64,000 bases of DNA from Thermohalobaculum sp039027855 (GTDB taxonomy: Bacteria > Pseudomonadota > Alphaproteobacteria > Rhodobacterales > Rhodobacteraceae), in assembly GCA_039027855.1 (NCBI GenBank), contig JBCCJI010000003.1, positions 124,001 to 188,000 of the forward strand. Direction: 5' to 3'. Shown here piece after piece: positions 36,286 through 45,717 of the stretch. Within the stretch, counting starts at the first letter, position 1; each line of letters opens with the position of its first letter. The notes beneath the pieces are model-generated. The model did no database searches and was not told where the DNA came from. It saw nothing but the letters and a program-made list of their open reading frames with translations. Made by a program: the position numbers and the translations under genes.

Positions 36286-37527
36286 TCACGCCCCCTTGCG
36301 CTGGGTGCTGCCATGGACCAGCCGCTCGGCGATGCGCTCGGCCAGGCGCGCGGCCACCGCACCCTTGGGAGCGCGGGGCCAGTCTTCGGCGCCGGCCTCG
36401 GTGATCAGGGTGACGGCATTCTCGCTGCCCCCCATGATGCCGGTGCCGGGCGAGACGTCGTTGGCGACGATCCAATCGCATCCCTTGCGTGCCCGCTTGG
36501 CGGTGGCATGGGCCAGCACGTCATCGGTCTCGGCGGCGAAGCCCACCACCAGCCCCGGCCTGCGCCCCGCCGGCAGGGCCGAGAGTGTGCGCAGGATATC
36601 CGGGTTCTCGGTCAGTTTCAGGCTGGCAGGCCCTCGCCCGCGCGCGTCCTTCTTCATCTTGCTGCGCGCCTCGCTCTCGGCCCGCCAATCGGCGACGGCC
36701 GCGGCGCAGACGGCGGCCTCGGCCGGCAGGCTCGCCTCCACCGCGGCGAGCATCTCGCGCGCGGTCTCGACGCGGTGGATCTCCACCCCCCAGGGGTCGG
36801 GCGCGGTCGCGGGGCCGGTCACGAAGACCACGTCGGCGCCGAGCCCCGTCAGTGCCTCGGCAATCGCGGCCCCCAGTGCGCCGGAGGAGCGGTTGGCGAT
36901 GTAGCGCACCGGATCGATCGGCTCATGCGTCGGGCCCGAGGTCACGATGATCCGCCGGTCCTTGAGAGGCCCGCGCCCGCGCAGCTCAGCCCGGATGGCC
37001 TGCAGGATCTCGGCCGGCTCCGCCATCCGCCCGGGGCCGAACTCCCCACAGGCCATATCGCCGTCATTGGGGCCCACGACCGCGATCTTGTCCTTCTTCA
37101 GCTGCGCGAGGTTCCGCTGCGTGGCCGGGTGCTGCCACATCCGCACATTCATCGCCGGCGCGATCAGCACCGGCGTGTCGGTGGCGAGTAGCAGGGTGGA
37201 GGCGAGATCGTCGGCCATGCCCTGCGCCATCTTGGCCATCAGATCGGCGGTCGCGGGCGCCACCACGACCAGATCGGCGACGCGGCTCAGCTGGATATGG
37301 CCCATCTCGGCCTCGTCGGTCAGGTCCCAGAGATCGGTATAGACCTTGTGCCCGGCGAGCGAGGAGACCGTGAGCGGGGTGACGAATTCATGCGCCGCAC
37401 GCGTCATCACGGCGGTGACGCTGCCGCCGGCCTGGGTGATAAGCCGGATCAGTTCAAGAGATTTGTAGGCGGCGATCCCGCCCGCGATGACGAGGAGTAT
37501 CCGGCGGCCGTCCAGCGATCCTGTCAT
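36286..37527 (-). CDS. coaBC: Bifunctional phosphopantothenoylcysteine decarboxylase/phosphopantothenate-cysteine ligase
   Basis: Carries two steps of CoA synthesis, 413 residues. The N-terminal flavoprotein CoaC domain has RILLVIAGGIAAYKSLELIR and the active region APAMNVRMWQHPATQRN (about residues 120-136). The C-terminal CoaB domain has VTSGPTHEPIDPVRYIANRSSG (about residues 200-220) and KGCDWIVANDV. The start MTGSLDGRR is chosen because the upstream frame is non-coding. dut follows closely. Confidence 0.97.
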   Translation of the reverse strand: MTGSLDGRRILLVIAGGIAAYKSLELIRLITQAGGSVTAVMTRAAHEFVTPLTVSSLAGHKVYTDLWDLTDEAEMGHIQLSRVADLVVVAPATADLMAKMAQGMADDLASTLLLATDTPVLIAPAMNVRMWQHPATQRNLAQLKKDKIAVVGPNDGDMACGEFGPGRMAEPAEILQAIRAELRGRGPLKDRRIIVTSGPTHEPIDPVRYIANRSSGALGAAIAEALTGLGADVVFVTGPATAPDPWGVEIHRVETAREMLAAVEASLPAEAAVCAAAVADWRAESEARSKMKKDARGRGPASLKLTENPDILRTLSALPAGRRPGLVVGFAAETDDVLAHATAKRARKGCDWIVANDVSPGTGIMGGSENAVTLITEAGAEDWPRAPKGAVAARLAERIAERLVHGSTQRKGA

Positions 37528-37759
37528 GTATTCCCTCGTCGGCGCCACCGTTCGGGCGGCGTTCCATACTTCCCCCGCGAAGTGAGGAAACTCAAGTGTT
37601 TGACCGCGCTCTAATACCTTCGGTCGGGCATGATCGAACCGCGGCGCCGTCTCCGGAACGCGACACCCTGCACCGTGCCGCAGGGCGCGTGGCGGGGCCG
37701 GTTGGCCCGCGAACGGGATGCCGGGCCGGCCGGCAGGGTGCGCCATGCTGCCGGCCGGC

Positions 37760-39322
37760 TCAGTCGAGGGCGATCAGCGCCGCGAGCGCCACAAGCACGC
37801 CGGAGCCGAAGGCGAAGGCCAGCGCGACACGGCTCGCCGCCGAGGGCCAGCAGCGGATATCGACGGCGACCGGGCCACGCAGCCGCTTCAGCCGCGCTTC
37901 CTCGGCCAGCATTACCAGTTCCTCGGCGACCCCGGGCAGGCGGGGGCCGAGGCGCGACAGGATCACCAGACTGTCTCGGGCATCCACCAGCACCTGGCGC
38001 GGGCCCAGCCGCTCGCGGATCCAGTCACCGACCACCGGCTCGGCCGCCTGCCAGATGTTGCAGCGCGGGTCGAGCGAGCGGGCAACCCCTTCGACCACCA
38101 GCATGGTCCGCTGCAGTAAGATCAGCTCGGTCCGCGTCTCCATGCCAAAGCGTTCAGTCGTCTCCAGCAGATAGGCGAGCAGGCGCGCCATCGAGATGCG
38201 GCTCACATCCTGGCCGAAGATCGGCTCGGCGATGGAGCGAAGGGCGAGGGCGAACTCATCCACGTCGCGGTCGGCCGGCACATAGCCCGCCTCGATATGC
38301 ACCTCCGCCACACGGCGGTAGTTGCGGGTGACGAAGCCATACAGGATCTCGGCGAAATGGCGGCGGGTGATCAGGTCGAGCCGACCCATGATCCCGAAAT
38401 CCAGCGCGATGATCGCCCCGTCATGGTCGAGCCGCAGGTTTCCCTGGTGCATGTCGGCATGGAAGAACCCGTCGCGGAGCGCGTGGTTCAGGAAGGTCTG
38501 GATCAGACGGCCGGCGACCTCGGGCGTATCATGGCCCGCGGCCTCGATGGCGGCACCGCTGAAGGGCAGGGCGTCGACCCATTCCAGCGTCAGCAGCCGC
38601 CGGCCCGTCCCCTCCCAAAACACCACGGGCACGCGAAAGCGCGGATCGTCCGCCGTGTTGTCGCGGAACAGGCTGGCCGAGGCCGCCTCGAGCCTGAGGT
38701 CAAGCTCGGTCAGCACCACGCTTTCGAAGTGATGCACCACATCGCGCGGGCGGAGCCGCTTGGCAAAAGGCGCGATCAGCATCACGGCGTCGGCGATGAA
38801 ATAGAAGCTGCCGATATCGCGGCGGAACTGCTGCGCCACCTTGGGGCGGAGGACCTTGACCGCTACCTTCTCGCCCGTCGGCCCCCAGATCGCGGGGTGC
38901 ACCTGTGCGATGGAGGCCGCGGCGACCGCCTCGCCCAGTTCGGTGATCAGATCATCGGCGCCGGCGCCGAGTTCGGCCGCGATGACCGCGCGCGCCTCGG
39001 CCAGGCTGAAGGGCGGCAGGCTGTCCTGCAGCACGCGCAGTTCCTTGACGATCGCATCGCCGACGATATCCGGCCTGGTCGACAGGATCTGGCCGAATTT
39101 CACGTAAGCCGGGCCCATCGCCTGGCATGCCCGCGCCACCGGCGGCAGCGACGGATCGCCCGGGCTGCCGAGCAGGCCGAACACCCGCCCCACCGCCCGG
39201 ATCGCGATGGCGGCGGCGCGCGGCAGTGCCAGCGACGCCAGGATGACGGCGAGCGCGCCGGTGCGCTCGAACGTGGCGGCCGTGCGCAACAGCCGCCAGA
39301 GATGCCAGGGGGCGCGGAGCAT
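37760..39322 (-). CDS. ubiB: UbiB-family protein needed for ubiquinone synthesis
   Basis: A 520-residue atypical ADCK/ABC1 kinase-like protein. It shows the KxGQ motif region AYVKFGQILSTRPD (about residues 71-84), the Ala-rich loop AAASIAQVHPA (about residues 130-140), GFFHADMHQGNL and ALDFGIMGRL, and ends in two membrane helices. It acts in coenzyme Q synthesis at the membrane, perhaps by extracting or presenting intermediates. It lies 9 bp downstream of ubiE and is co-transcribed. Confidence 0.95.
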   Translation of the reverse strand: MLRAPWHLWRLLRTAATFERTGALAVILASLALPRAAAIAIRAVGRVFGLLGSPGDPSLPPVARACQAMGPAYVKFGQILSTRPDIVGDAIVKELRVLQDSLPPFSLAEARAVIAAELGAGADDLITELGEAVAAASIAQVHPAIWGPTGEKVAVKVLRPKVAQQFRRDIGSFYFIADAVMLIAPFAKRLRPRDVVHHFESVVLTELDLRLEAASASLFRDNTADDPRFRVPVVFWEGTGRRLLTLEWVDALPFSGAAIEAAGHDTPEVAGRLIQTFLNHALRDGFFHADMHQGNLRLDHDGAIIALDFGIMGRLDLITRRHFAEILYGFVTRNYRRVAEVHIEAGYVPADRDVDEFALALRSIAEPIFGQDVSRISMARLLAYLLETTERFGMETRTELILLQRTMLVVEGVARSLDPRCNIWQAAEPVVGDWIRERLGPRQVLVDARDSLVILSRLGPRLPGVAEELVMLAEEARLKRLRGPVAVDIRCWPSAASRVALAFAFGSGVLVALAALIALD

Positions 39323-39331
39323 CGGCGTGGC

Positions 39332-40387
39332 CTACAGCCTCCAGCCCGAATGCATCGCCGCCACACCGAGCGTCATGTTGCGGTGGCTCACATGGCCGAA
39401 GCCCGCATCGCGCACCATGCCCTCGAAGGTCTGCTGGTCGGGAAAGCGCCGGATCGATTCCACGAGGTACTGATAGCTGTCGCGATCCCCCGTCACCGCC
39501 CGGCCCATCGCGGGGATGACGTTGAAGGAATAGGCGTCATAGGCCGCGCGCAGCATCGGGGGGGTGACCCTGCTGAATTCGAGGCAGAGAAACCGCCCGC
39601 CGGGCTTCAGCACGCGATACGCCTCGGCCAGCGCGTCCTGGGGCCGGGTCACGTTCCGGATGCCGAAGGCGATGGTGTAGGCGTCGAAGCTGCGGTCGGG
39701 GAAGGGCAGCTTCATCGCATCGCCCGCGATCCAGTCGATCTGCGCGATGCCCTTGGTCTCGGCCCGGCGCGCGCCTTCCTCCAGCATCGCCTCGGTCAGG
39801 TCGCAGACGGTCACGTGACCATCGCCCTTCATCCGCTCGAGGATGCGAAAGGCGATATCGCCCGTGCCGCCGGCCACATCGAGCGTACGCCAGCCGGGGC
39901 GCGGGGCCAGCCAGCGAACCATCTCGTCCTTCCAGAGGCGATGGATGCCCGCCGACATCAGGTCGTTCATCAGGTCATAGCGCGCGGCGACCGAGGAGAA
40001 GACGCCGTGGACGCGCCCGGCCTTCTCGCTCTCGCGGATCGTCTCGGCGCCGAAATGCGTGGTGCGCTCTGCGTTTGCGGTGACTTCAGGACGTTGCGAC
40101 GCCGCGGTATCCGTCGCCGCCGGAGCATTGCCATCGGCGCTATCGGCGACCGCAGCCGGTTGCGCCTTGGCGGCGGTGGGCTTGGCCGGTGCGCGGCGCT
40201 TCGGCGGGGCCTTCGCTGCCGCCGTTTTGCCTGACGCGGTCTTGGCCCCGCCCGCCGACTTCGACGCGGTCTTTGATCCGGTCTTCGCCCCGGATCGTCG
40301 GGGTGTCTTCGCGGGGCGCTGCTTGGGGCCGCTCGCGGCCCCAGCCGGGGCGCCGTTGCTGTCATCCTGTGTCATGCGCCGCACCAT
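39332..40387 (-). CDS. ubiE: Ubiquinone/menaquinone C-methyltransferase with Lys/Ala-rich N-terminal extension
   Basis: SAM-dependent C-methyltransferase of quinone synthesis. The catalytic part starts near residue 109 (TTHFGAETIRESEKAGRVHG), has the SAM motif TLDVAGGTGDIAFRI, and ends MTLGVAAMHSGWRL. It is preceded by about 108 residues rich in Lys, Ala, Pro and Thr with histone-H1-like repeats such as TASKSAGGAKTASGKTAAAK, which normal UbiE (about 250 residues) lacks. No in-frame ATG or GTG lies close to the catalytic part, so the tail seems real. An ATG four codons inside (40375) is an alternative start. Confidence 0.93.
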   Translation of the reverse strand: MVRRMTQDDSNGAPAGAASGPKQRPAKTPRRSGAKTGSKTASKSAGGAKTASGKTAAAKAPPKRRAPAKPTAAKAQPAAVADSADGNAPAATDTAASQRPEVTANAERTTHFGAETIRESEKAGRVHGVFSSVAARYDLMNDLMSAGIHRLWKDEMVRWLAPRPGWRTLDVAGGTGDIAFRILERMKGDGHVTVCDLTEAMLEEGARRAETKGIAQIDWIAGDAMKLPFPDRSFDAYTIAFGIRNVTRPQDALAEAYRVLKPGGRFLCLEFSRVTPPMLRAAYDAYSFNVIPAMGRAVTGDRDSYQYLVESIRRFPDQQTFEGMVRDAGFGHVSHRNMTLGVAAMHSGWRL

Positions 40388-40476
40388 AGCGCCTTGGCGG
40401 CCGAGGGGAATGGACCGCTCTGCCGCAAGCGCGATCGGTGCCGAACGCGCACTGAACCGGCACTGGGACTGACGTC

Positions 40477-40690
40477 GCGGAATCGCGGCTGGTCGCCGCG
40501 ATGCAGTTTGCGGGGGCGCTGTCTTGGCGAGCGGTGCGTGCGATGTTGGCCTCCGTCCCTGTGGAGGGTGCTGAAAAGGGGGGGCTGGGGAGAAGCCGCG
40601 AGGGCTTCTGATCGAGCGTGTCGCAGGTGGCGTGCCGCCTCAAGGTCGAGCGGGCGTTGCCCGTCGCTTCGCGAACCTTGACCCGGCCCA
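40477..40690 (+). repeat. Dispersed structured intergenic repeat, copy D
   Basis: First hairpin ATCGCGGC/GCCGCGAT at 40482-40502. The second hairpin is AGAAGCC/GGCTTCT in GGGGCTGGGGAGAAGCC. The third is GGGC/GCCC (GGGCGTTGCCC) within the outer stem CAAGGT/ACCTTG at 40641-40680, then GACCCGGCCC. This copy is the most complete, along with copy E, and lies in the divergent gap between ubiE and the RTX gene. Confidence 0.85.
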
Positions 40691-40916
40691 CCACCGGCTG
40701 GCTTGGGCGTCGGGGGGTCGCCAGTTGTCCCGCGCATGGCCCCCAGATCATCCCTCGGTCATCCCTGAGAGCCCCCGAAGGCTGTTTCAAAAGGAGACAA
40801 CTTCTCCGTGTGCCGTGCGGCACAGGGAGGGCGCTGCGTGTGGCGTATCGCTGTCCTCACCGCCGGGATGCAGCACCGGCCAGTCGAACCGACACTCATG
40901 ATGAGAGGAGACAGCC
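40691..40916 (+). other. Upstream region of the RTX gene
   Basis: Contains a perfect 7-bp inverted repeat TGTGCCG/CGGCACA with a 2-nt spacer at 40809-40824 that could be an operator or hairpin. A GAGAGGAG ribosome site lies before the ATG at 40917. No promoter boxes are convincing. Confidence 0.35.
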
Positions 40917-42209
40917 ATGTTTTCGAATTTCTCGACCAACTCGGCTTATGTCCAGTCAACGAGTACGACTGCGTTCACCTCAAACATACCCGCGTATTAC
41001 AATCCGTATTTGTTCTGGACGGCGATCTCGCAGTATTTCTACGGCAATTATTGGAACGATACCCTTACCGGTAACTTTCTGAACAACACCATGTATGGCT
41101 ACGCGGGCATGGACACCATCCGTGCCGGGTCCGGTGACGACAAGATCTATGGCGGGGCCGATCGAGACTTCCTGTACGGCGAGGACGGCAACGATTTCAT
41201 GCGTGGCGAGACCGGCAATGACTATGTCTATGGTGGTAACGGCAATGACACGGTGTATGGCGACAGCGGCGACGACTATGTCCGCGGCGACGCCGGCAAT
41301 GACTATGTCTCGGGCGGCGCCGGCAATGACCGTACCTATGGCGGCTCGGGCAACGACCGGGTCTATGGCGACGACGGCAACGATCTGGTCTCCGGCGGCA
41401 GCGGCGCCGACCGTGCCTATGGCGGGGCGGGCAACGACTATGTCTACGGCGGCGACAACAACGACTACGTCTATGGCGACAGCGGCGACGACTACGTGCG
41501 CGGCGATGCCGGCAACGACCATGTCTACGGCGGTACCGGCAACGACAGCGCCTATGGCGGCTCGGGCAATGACCGGGTCTATGGCCAGGACGGCAACGAC
41601 CGGCTCTACGGCGACGGCGGCGTCGACTGGGTCTATGGCGGGCGTGGCAACGACCGGATCGATGGCGGGCTCGATCGCGACTACCTCTATGGCGAGAGCG
41701 GCGACGACGACATCTTCGACTTCCACGGGGACAACTACGTCCACGGCGGCGACGGCAATGACGAAGTGCGCACCGGGAGCGGCAACGACTTCATCCTCGG
41801 CGGCAACGGGGCGGACTACATCGTGGCGGGGGCCGGCAATGACCACATCCTCGATGGCGACGGCGTCGATCAGATCTGGGGCGAGGGCGGCGCCGACACC
41901 TTCGAGATCTGGCACACGCGCCCCGGCAGCGGTGAGCGCGAGCATTACACCGTCATCAAGGACTTCAGCCGTGCCGAGGGCGACAAGATCAAGCTGACCT
42001 CGGTCTATGACGACGGCAACTGGGCGCGCCCAGGGTCGCGGATCACCGAGTTCGACGACCTCGACACCGACCGCAACGACAACAAGGTCACCAAGCACGA
42101 CGATGACTGGAACAGCTTCGGCAGCAACGGCCTGATCTTCGAGGCCGAGCACGGGCGGATCGTCATCCTCGGCGTGACCGAGCTCTATGAGAGCGACTTC
42201 CTCTTCTAA
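40917..42209 (+). CDS. RTX calcium-binding repeat protein, type I secreted
   Basis: A 430-residue acidic protein built mostly of nonapeptide RTX repeats (GGxGxDxxx), about 30 units from residue 65 to 330, often in the form YGGSGNDRV. After the repeats come a beta domain (TFEIWHTRPG, then VIKDFSRAEGDKIKLTSV) and a C-terminal end VILGVTELYESDFLF. There is no Sec signal, and a hydrophobic C-terminus is typical of type I secretion. Repeats bind calcium and fold outside the cell. No protease, lipase or adenylate cyclase domain is present, so it may be an adhesin or surface-layer protein. No type I transporter is in the window. Confidence 0.9.
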   Translation: MFSNFSTNSAYVQSTSTTAFTSNIPAYYNPYLFWTAISQYFYGNYWNDTLTGNFLNNTMYGYAGMDTIRAGSGDDKIYGGADRDFLYGEDGNDFMRGETGNDYVYGGNGNDTVYGDSGDDYVRGDAGNDYVSGGAGNDRTYGGSGNDRVYGDDGNDLVSGGSGADRAYGGAGNDYVYGGDNNDYVYGDSGDDYVRGDAGNDHVYGGTGNDSAYGGSGNDRVYGQDGNDRLYGDGGVDWVYGGRGNDRIDGGLDRDYLYGESGDDDIFDFHGDNYVHGGDGNDEVRTGSGNDFILGGNGADYIVAGAGNDHILDGDGVDQIWGEGGADTFEIWHTRPGSGEREHYTVIKDFSRAEGDKIKLTSVYDDGNWARPGSRITEFDDLDTDRNDNKVTKHDDDWNSFGSNGLIFEAEHGRIVILGVTELYESDFLF

Positions 42210-42224
42210 GCGCCGTCCTGCTCA

Positions 42225-42258
42225 AAAATGGCCCTGGCCGGGCGGTCGGGGCCATTTT
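42225..42258 (+). terminator. Intrinsic terminator after the RTX gene
   Basis: A perfect 10-bp stem AAAATGGCCC/GGGCCATTTT, 16 bp after the stop, with the T-run at the 3' arm. It could also act on the minus strand. Confidence 0.8.
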
Positions 42259-42336
42259 GCATGGCGAAAGCGACCCTGGACTGGCGCTTTCGCCGCGATG
42301 CGGGCCATAAAGCGGGGATGAGAGCGAGCGCCGACC

Positions 42337-43308
42337 ATGGATGACCAATTGCGCCACCCCGGCGTGCGGGCGCATGGCCGGATCTATGACAGCATTACCG
42401 AGACCATCGGCGCGACGCCGGTCGTCCGTCTCGGCCGGATGATCGAGGGCACGCGCTGCAAGGCCGAGATCCTCGCCAAGCTCGAATTCTTCAACCCGCT
42501 CGGCAGCGTCAAGGACCGCATCGGCGTCGCCATGATCGAGGCGATGGAGGCCGATGGCCGGCTGACCCCCGGCTCGGTGATCATCGAGGCGACCTCGGGC
42601 AATACCGGCATCGGCCTCGCCTTCGCCGCCGCCGCCAAGGGCTATCGCCTGATCCTCTGCATGCCCGAGACCATGTCGGTGGAGCGGCGCAAGATGCTGG
42701 CGCTGATGGGCGCCGAGCTGGAGCTGGTGCCGGCGAGCGCGGGCATGGGTGCGGCGTTGGCCCGGGCCGAGGCGCTGGCCGCCGAGATCGAGGGCGCGGT
42801 CATCGCGCGCCAGTTCGACAACCCGGCCAATCCCGACATCCACGCCCTAACCACGGCCGAGGAGATCTGGACCGACACCGCTGGGCAGCTGGATGTGCTG
42901 GTCTGCGGCATCGGCACCGGCGGCACGGCGACGGGGGCCGGGCGTGTGCTAAAGGCGCGGCTGCCGGACCTTAGGATCGTCGCGGTGGAGCCCGAGGACA
43001 GCGCCGTGCTGTCCGGCGGGCCGCCCGGGGCGCACAAGATCCAGGGCATCGGCGCGGGCTTTGTGCCGGGCAATCTGGACCCGACGCTGATCGACGAGGT
43101 CCTGACCGTGGCCAACGCCACTGCCTTCGACACCGCGCGAGAGCTGGCGCGGGCCGAGGGTATCGCGGGCGGCATCTCCTCGGGCGCTGCCATCGCGGCC
43201 GCGATCGAGATCGGCGAGCGGCGCACCATGGCCGGCAAGCGGATCATGGCCGTGCTGCCAAGCTTTGCCGAGCGCTATCTCTCGACATCGCTGTTCGATG
43301 GGCTCTGA
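42337..43308 (+). CDS. cysK: Cysteine synthase A (O-acetylserine sulfhydrylase)
   Basis: PLP enzyme making cysteine from O-acetylserine and sulfide, 323 residues. The PLP lysine is in NPLGSVKDRIG (about residue 51), the substrate loop is EATSGNTGIGLAFAAAAKGY, and the phosphate-binding loop is GIGTGGTATGAG (about residues 192-203). The C-terminal PSFAERYLSTSLF is typical of CysK. The next gene overlaps its 3' end by 11 bp. Confidence 0.95.
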   Translation: MDDQLRHPGVRAHGRIYDSITETIGATPVVRLGRMIEGTRCKAEILAKLEFFNPLGSVKDRIGVAMIEAMEADGRLTPGSVIIEATSGNTGIGLAFAAAAKGYRLILCMPETMSVERRKMLALMGAELELVPASAGMGAALARAEALAAEIEGAVIARQFDNPANPDIHALTTAEEIWTDTAGQLDVLVCGIGTGGTATGAGRVLKARLPDLRIVAVEPEDSAVLSGGPPGAHKIQGIGAGFVPGNLDPTLIDEVLTVANATAFDTARELARAEGIAGGISSGAAIAAAIEIGERRTMAGKRIMAVLPSFAERYLSTSLFDGL

Positions 43309-44347
43309 GGCCAGGGCATGTCGGCCCGCCCGCCAGGGGTTTGTTCGACGCCTCATTGTCTCCGTGATCGCGATCCTCTCGGCCGGTGTTGCGGCTGTCG
43401 CCGACGAAGCTGCCTATTGCCTGCAGCCACGGCCCGATGCCGAACCCGAGCTTTTGCAAACGGTCTTCCCCGGCCTCGATGCGGGCACGGCGACCGACCG
43501 GGCCGGATGGATCTGGACGGGGGCATCGCGCACCGGCGACCAGTGGCAGAGCGGGCTGCTGCTGAACCCGGTGAGCGGTGCGGTCAGCGTGATGCCGGCG
43601 CTCTACCGCCGTCCCTGCGCCAGCAGTACGAGCGTCGCCCGCGCCTGCCGCGTCGCCCTCTCGCAATTCAGCGAGACGCTCGGCGTTGCCTATCTGGGCG
43701 GGCACCGGGCCAACGCGGCGGGCCAGCCGGCGCCGGGGGCTTTCGTGCTGTTCGGCGACCGGATCCTCGAACTGCCGTCCGACGATGGGGCGACGACCCG
43801 CTATCTCGGCGATCTGCCGGGTTTCGGGATGATGGTCTTCGCGATGCCCGACGCGCGCCCGCTGGTCTATGATGGGAGCCGCTTCACCGCCCTCGACGCC
43901 GGAACCGGCACCGAGCCGCTTCGACCCTGGCGGCTCATCAACGATCCCGCCGGGGGCCGGGCGTTCATCGCCAGCACCGAGGGCGGGGCGCCAGGGCGCG
44001 GTCCGTCCTTCCTGCTCGAGATCCGCGAGGGACCGCGTCTTTCGCCAGTCACCCTTGATCCGCGGATCGAGGGCGCCTTCACGCTCGCCTCGCTCGATGA
44101 CGGGCAGGCCTGGATCATCGCGCGGAGCGGGATCTACGCCGAAAAGGCCTCGGGCTTCGAGCGCGTCGCCCACCTGACCGGCGGCAGGCTGATCCGCGAC
44201 CGCCAGGATCTTGGCGCGACCGTCGGCGGCGAGATCGCCCTCGCCATCACCGATGCCGGGGGTCGCATCGACCGCCACGCCATCACACGTGATGTCGACG
44301 GATGCGCGGTGCCGCTCTCGCTCGGCGGTGACCGGCCTCTCCCCTAA
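43298..44347 (+). CDS. Secreted protein of unknown function
   Basis: A 349-residue protein with a basic N-terminus and signal peptide (FVRRLIVSVIAILSAGVAAVA, cleaved near residue 35). The mature part has many short strands and repeated xxLxDGxxW-like segments (LVYDGSRFTALDAG, LASLDDGQAWIIARSG), suggesting a beta-propeller. Cysteines in AAYCLQP, RRPCASS, ARACRVA and VDGCAVP may form disulfides. No family is recognised. The start overlaps the cysK stop by 11 bp, so it is likely translated with cysK. Confidence 0.6.
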   Translation: MGSEARACRPARQGFVRRLIVSVIAILSAGVAAVADEAAYCLQPRPDAEPELLQTVFPGLDAGTATDRAGWIWTGASRTGDQWQSGLLLNPVSGAVSVMPALYRRPCASSTSVARACRVALSQFSETLGVAYLGGHRANAAGQPAPGAFVLFGDRILELPSDDGATTRYLGDLPGFGMMVFAMPDARPLVYDGSRFTALDAGTGTEPLRPWRLINDPAGGRAFIASTEGGAPGRGPSFLLEIREGPRLSPVTLDPRIEGAFTLASLDDGQAWIIARSGIYAEKASGFERVAHLTGGRLIRDRQDLGATVGGEIALAITDAGGRIDRHAITRDVDGCAVPLSLGGDRPLP

Positions 44348-44588
44348 ACACCTGGGCGCGATCCCGATGCGTGGCGCCGATGCATGGCCGGTCACCACCA
44401 CAAACCCGGGCGATTGCTACGCGGACCGGAAGGCGAGGCTCGCGCCCTCCCCGTGACATCCGAGGGCCGTGGTATCTCCACCGCGGCCAGACGGACCGTG
44501 ATAGGCTCAAGAGCCCCGATGCCGCGCCCGCTTGTCAGACCGGCCTTGGCGACGCAGATCCGGAGGCAGGCAACCGAGGGAGGCGAGC

Positions 44589-44885
44589 TTGATCTTCATC
44601 GAGATCGTGGCACTGGCGATGATGCTCTTCACGCTGTCGCGCGTCGTGCGCTATGCGCTGGCGTTCCGGCGCGAGATGATCCTGCCGGTGTTTCTCTACC
44701 TCACCGTCTCGGTGATGTTGTTCTTCGCGGCCTTTGGCGGCGACAGCGGGCTCGTCACCGATCCCGAGACGATGATCACCCGCATCGTCGGTGCCCTGGT
44801 ACTGGTCGCGCTGGTCGCCGGCTACTTCATGCTGGTGAAGAAGGCCCGCGATCGCGCGCGAGACGCCGATGGCGGGGGCGCATGA
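44589..44885 (+). CDS. Small membrane protein starting at TTG
   Basis: A 98-residue protein with three predicted membrane helices (LIFIEIVALAMMLFTLSR, EMILPVFLYLTVSVMLFFAAFG, TRIVGALVLVALVAGYFMLV) and a charged C-terminus. The TTG at 44589 is chosen because GGGAGG lies 6 bp upstream. A longer frame from 44532 would bury that site. Function unknown. It precedes the MoeB/ThiF gene by 24 bp and may form an operon with it. Confidence 0.6.
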   Translation: MIFIEIVALAMMLFTLSRVVRYALAFRREMILPVFLYLTVSVMLFFAAFGGDSGLVTDPETMITRIVGALVLVALVAGYFMLVKKARDRARDADGGGA

Positions 44886-44909
44886 GGGACAGCGCATGAC
44901 GGTGAGCGC

Positions 44910-45716
44910 ATGAAGGACGACGAGGCAGGGCAAAAGAGACCGGCGCAGCGCAGCGCGACCGCGCCGCTGACCGGTGACGCGCTGGAGCGTTATGCCCGCC
45001 ACATCGTGCTGCACGAGATCGGCGGGCAGGGTCAGCGCCGCCTCGCCGAGGCGCGGATCGCGGTGGTCGGTGCCGGTGGGCTCGGCAGCCCCGCGATCCT
45101 TTATCTCGCCGCCGCCGGTGTGGGCTATCTGAGGGTGATCGACAACGACACCGTGGCGCTCAGCAACCTGCAGCGCCAGGTGCTGTTCGCCACCGAGGAT
45201 GTGGGGCGCCACAAGGTCTCGGCCGCGGGCGACGCCGTGGCGCGGCTTAACCCGCTCGTCACGCTCGACCCCGTCGCCGATCGGCTCATCGAAGGCAACG
45301 CGACCGCTCTGCTCGCGTGCGTCGATATGGTCCTCGATGGCAGCGACAGCGCCGCAACCCGCCATGTGGTGAACGCCGCGGCGGTGGCGCTCGCCATCCC
45401 GCTCGTCTCGGCCGCCATCGGGCGATGGGAGGGGCAGGTCGGCGTCTTTGACCCGGCCAACGGCGGCCCCTGCTACGCCTGCGCCTTCCCCGAAGCGCCG
45501 GATGCCGACCAGGTGCCCGCCTGCGCCGAGGCGGGCGTGCTCGGCGCCATGGCCGGCGTGATCGGCGCCATGCAGGCGGTGGAGGCGGTCAAGCTGATCG
45601 TAGGCTCGGGCACGCCGCTTGCCGGGCGCCTGTTGCTCTACGATGCGCTGGAGGCCGAGACGCGGGTGCTGCGGATCAAGCGGCGCCCAGACTGCCCCGT
45701 TTGCGGCGACGTTTGA
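44910..45716 (+). CDS. MoeB/ThiF-family adenylyltransferase
   Basis: E1-like enzyme that adenylates the C-terminus of a small sulfur carrier such as MoaD or ThiS. The 268-residue protein has the nucleotide motif VGAGGLGSPAILYLAAAGVG (about residues 53-72) and VIDNDTVALSNLQRQVLF. A zinc site is formed by CYAC and CPVC (about residues 191-194 and 263-266), and the cysteine in VPACAEAGVLG sits at the usual crossover loop. MoeB (molybdopterin) and ThiF (thiamine) cannot be told apart here. No rhodanese domain is fused. Confidence 0.9.
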   Translation: MKDDEAGQKRPAQRSATAPLTGDALERYARHIVLHEIGGQGQRRLAEARIAVVGAGGLGSPAILYLAAAGVGYLRVIDNDTVALSNLQRQVLFATEDVGRHKVSAAGDAVARLNPLVTLDPVADRLIEGNATALLACVDMVLDGSDSAATRHVVNAAAVALAIPLVSAAIGRWEGQVGVFDPANGGPCYACAFPEAPDADQVPACAEAGVLGAMAGVIGAMQAVEAVKLIVGSGTPLAGRLLLYDALEAETRVLRIKRRPDCPVCGDV

Positions 45717-45717
45717 G

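Noticed and set aside
41220..41640. Repeated units that could look like a CRISPR array
   Set aside because: Repeats are in frame, encode RTX nonapeptides, and have no unique spacers of constant length.
40980..42152. 390-codon minus-strand open frame opposite the RTX gene
   Set aside because: It mirrors the repeat DNA of the RTX gene and has a monotonous Val/Ala/Ile composition. It is a shadow.
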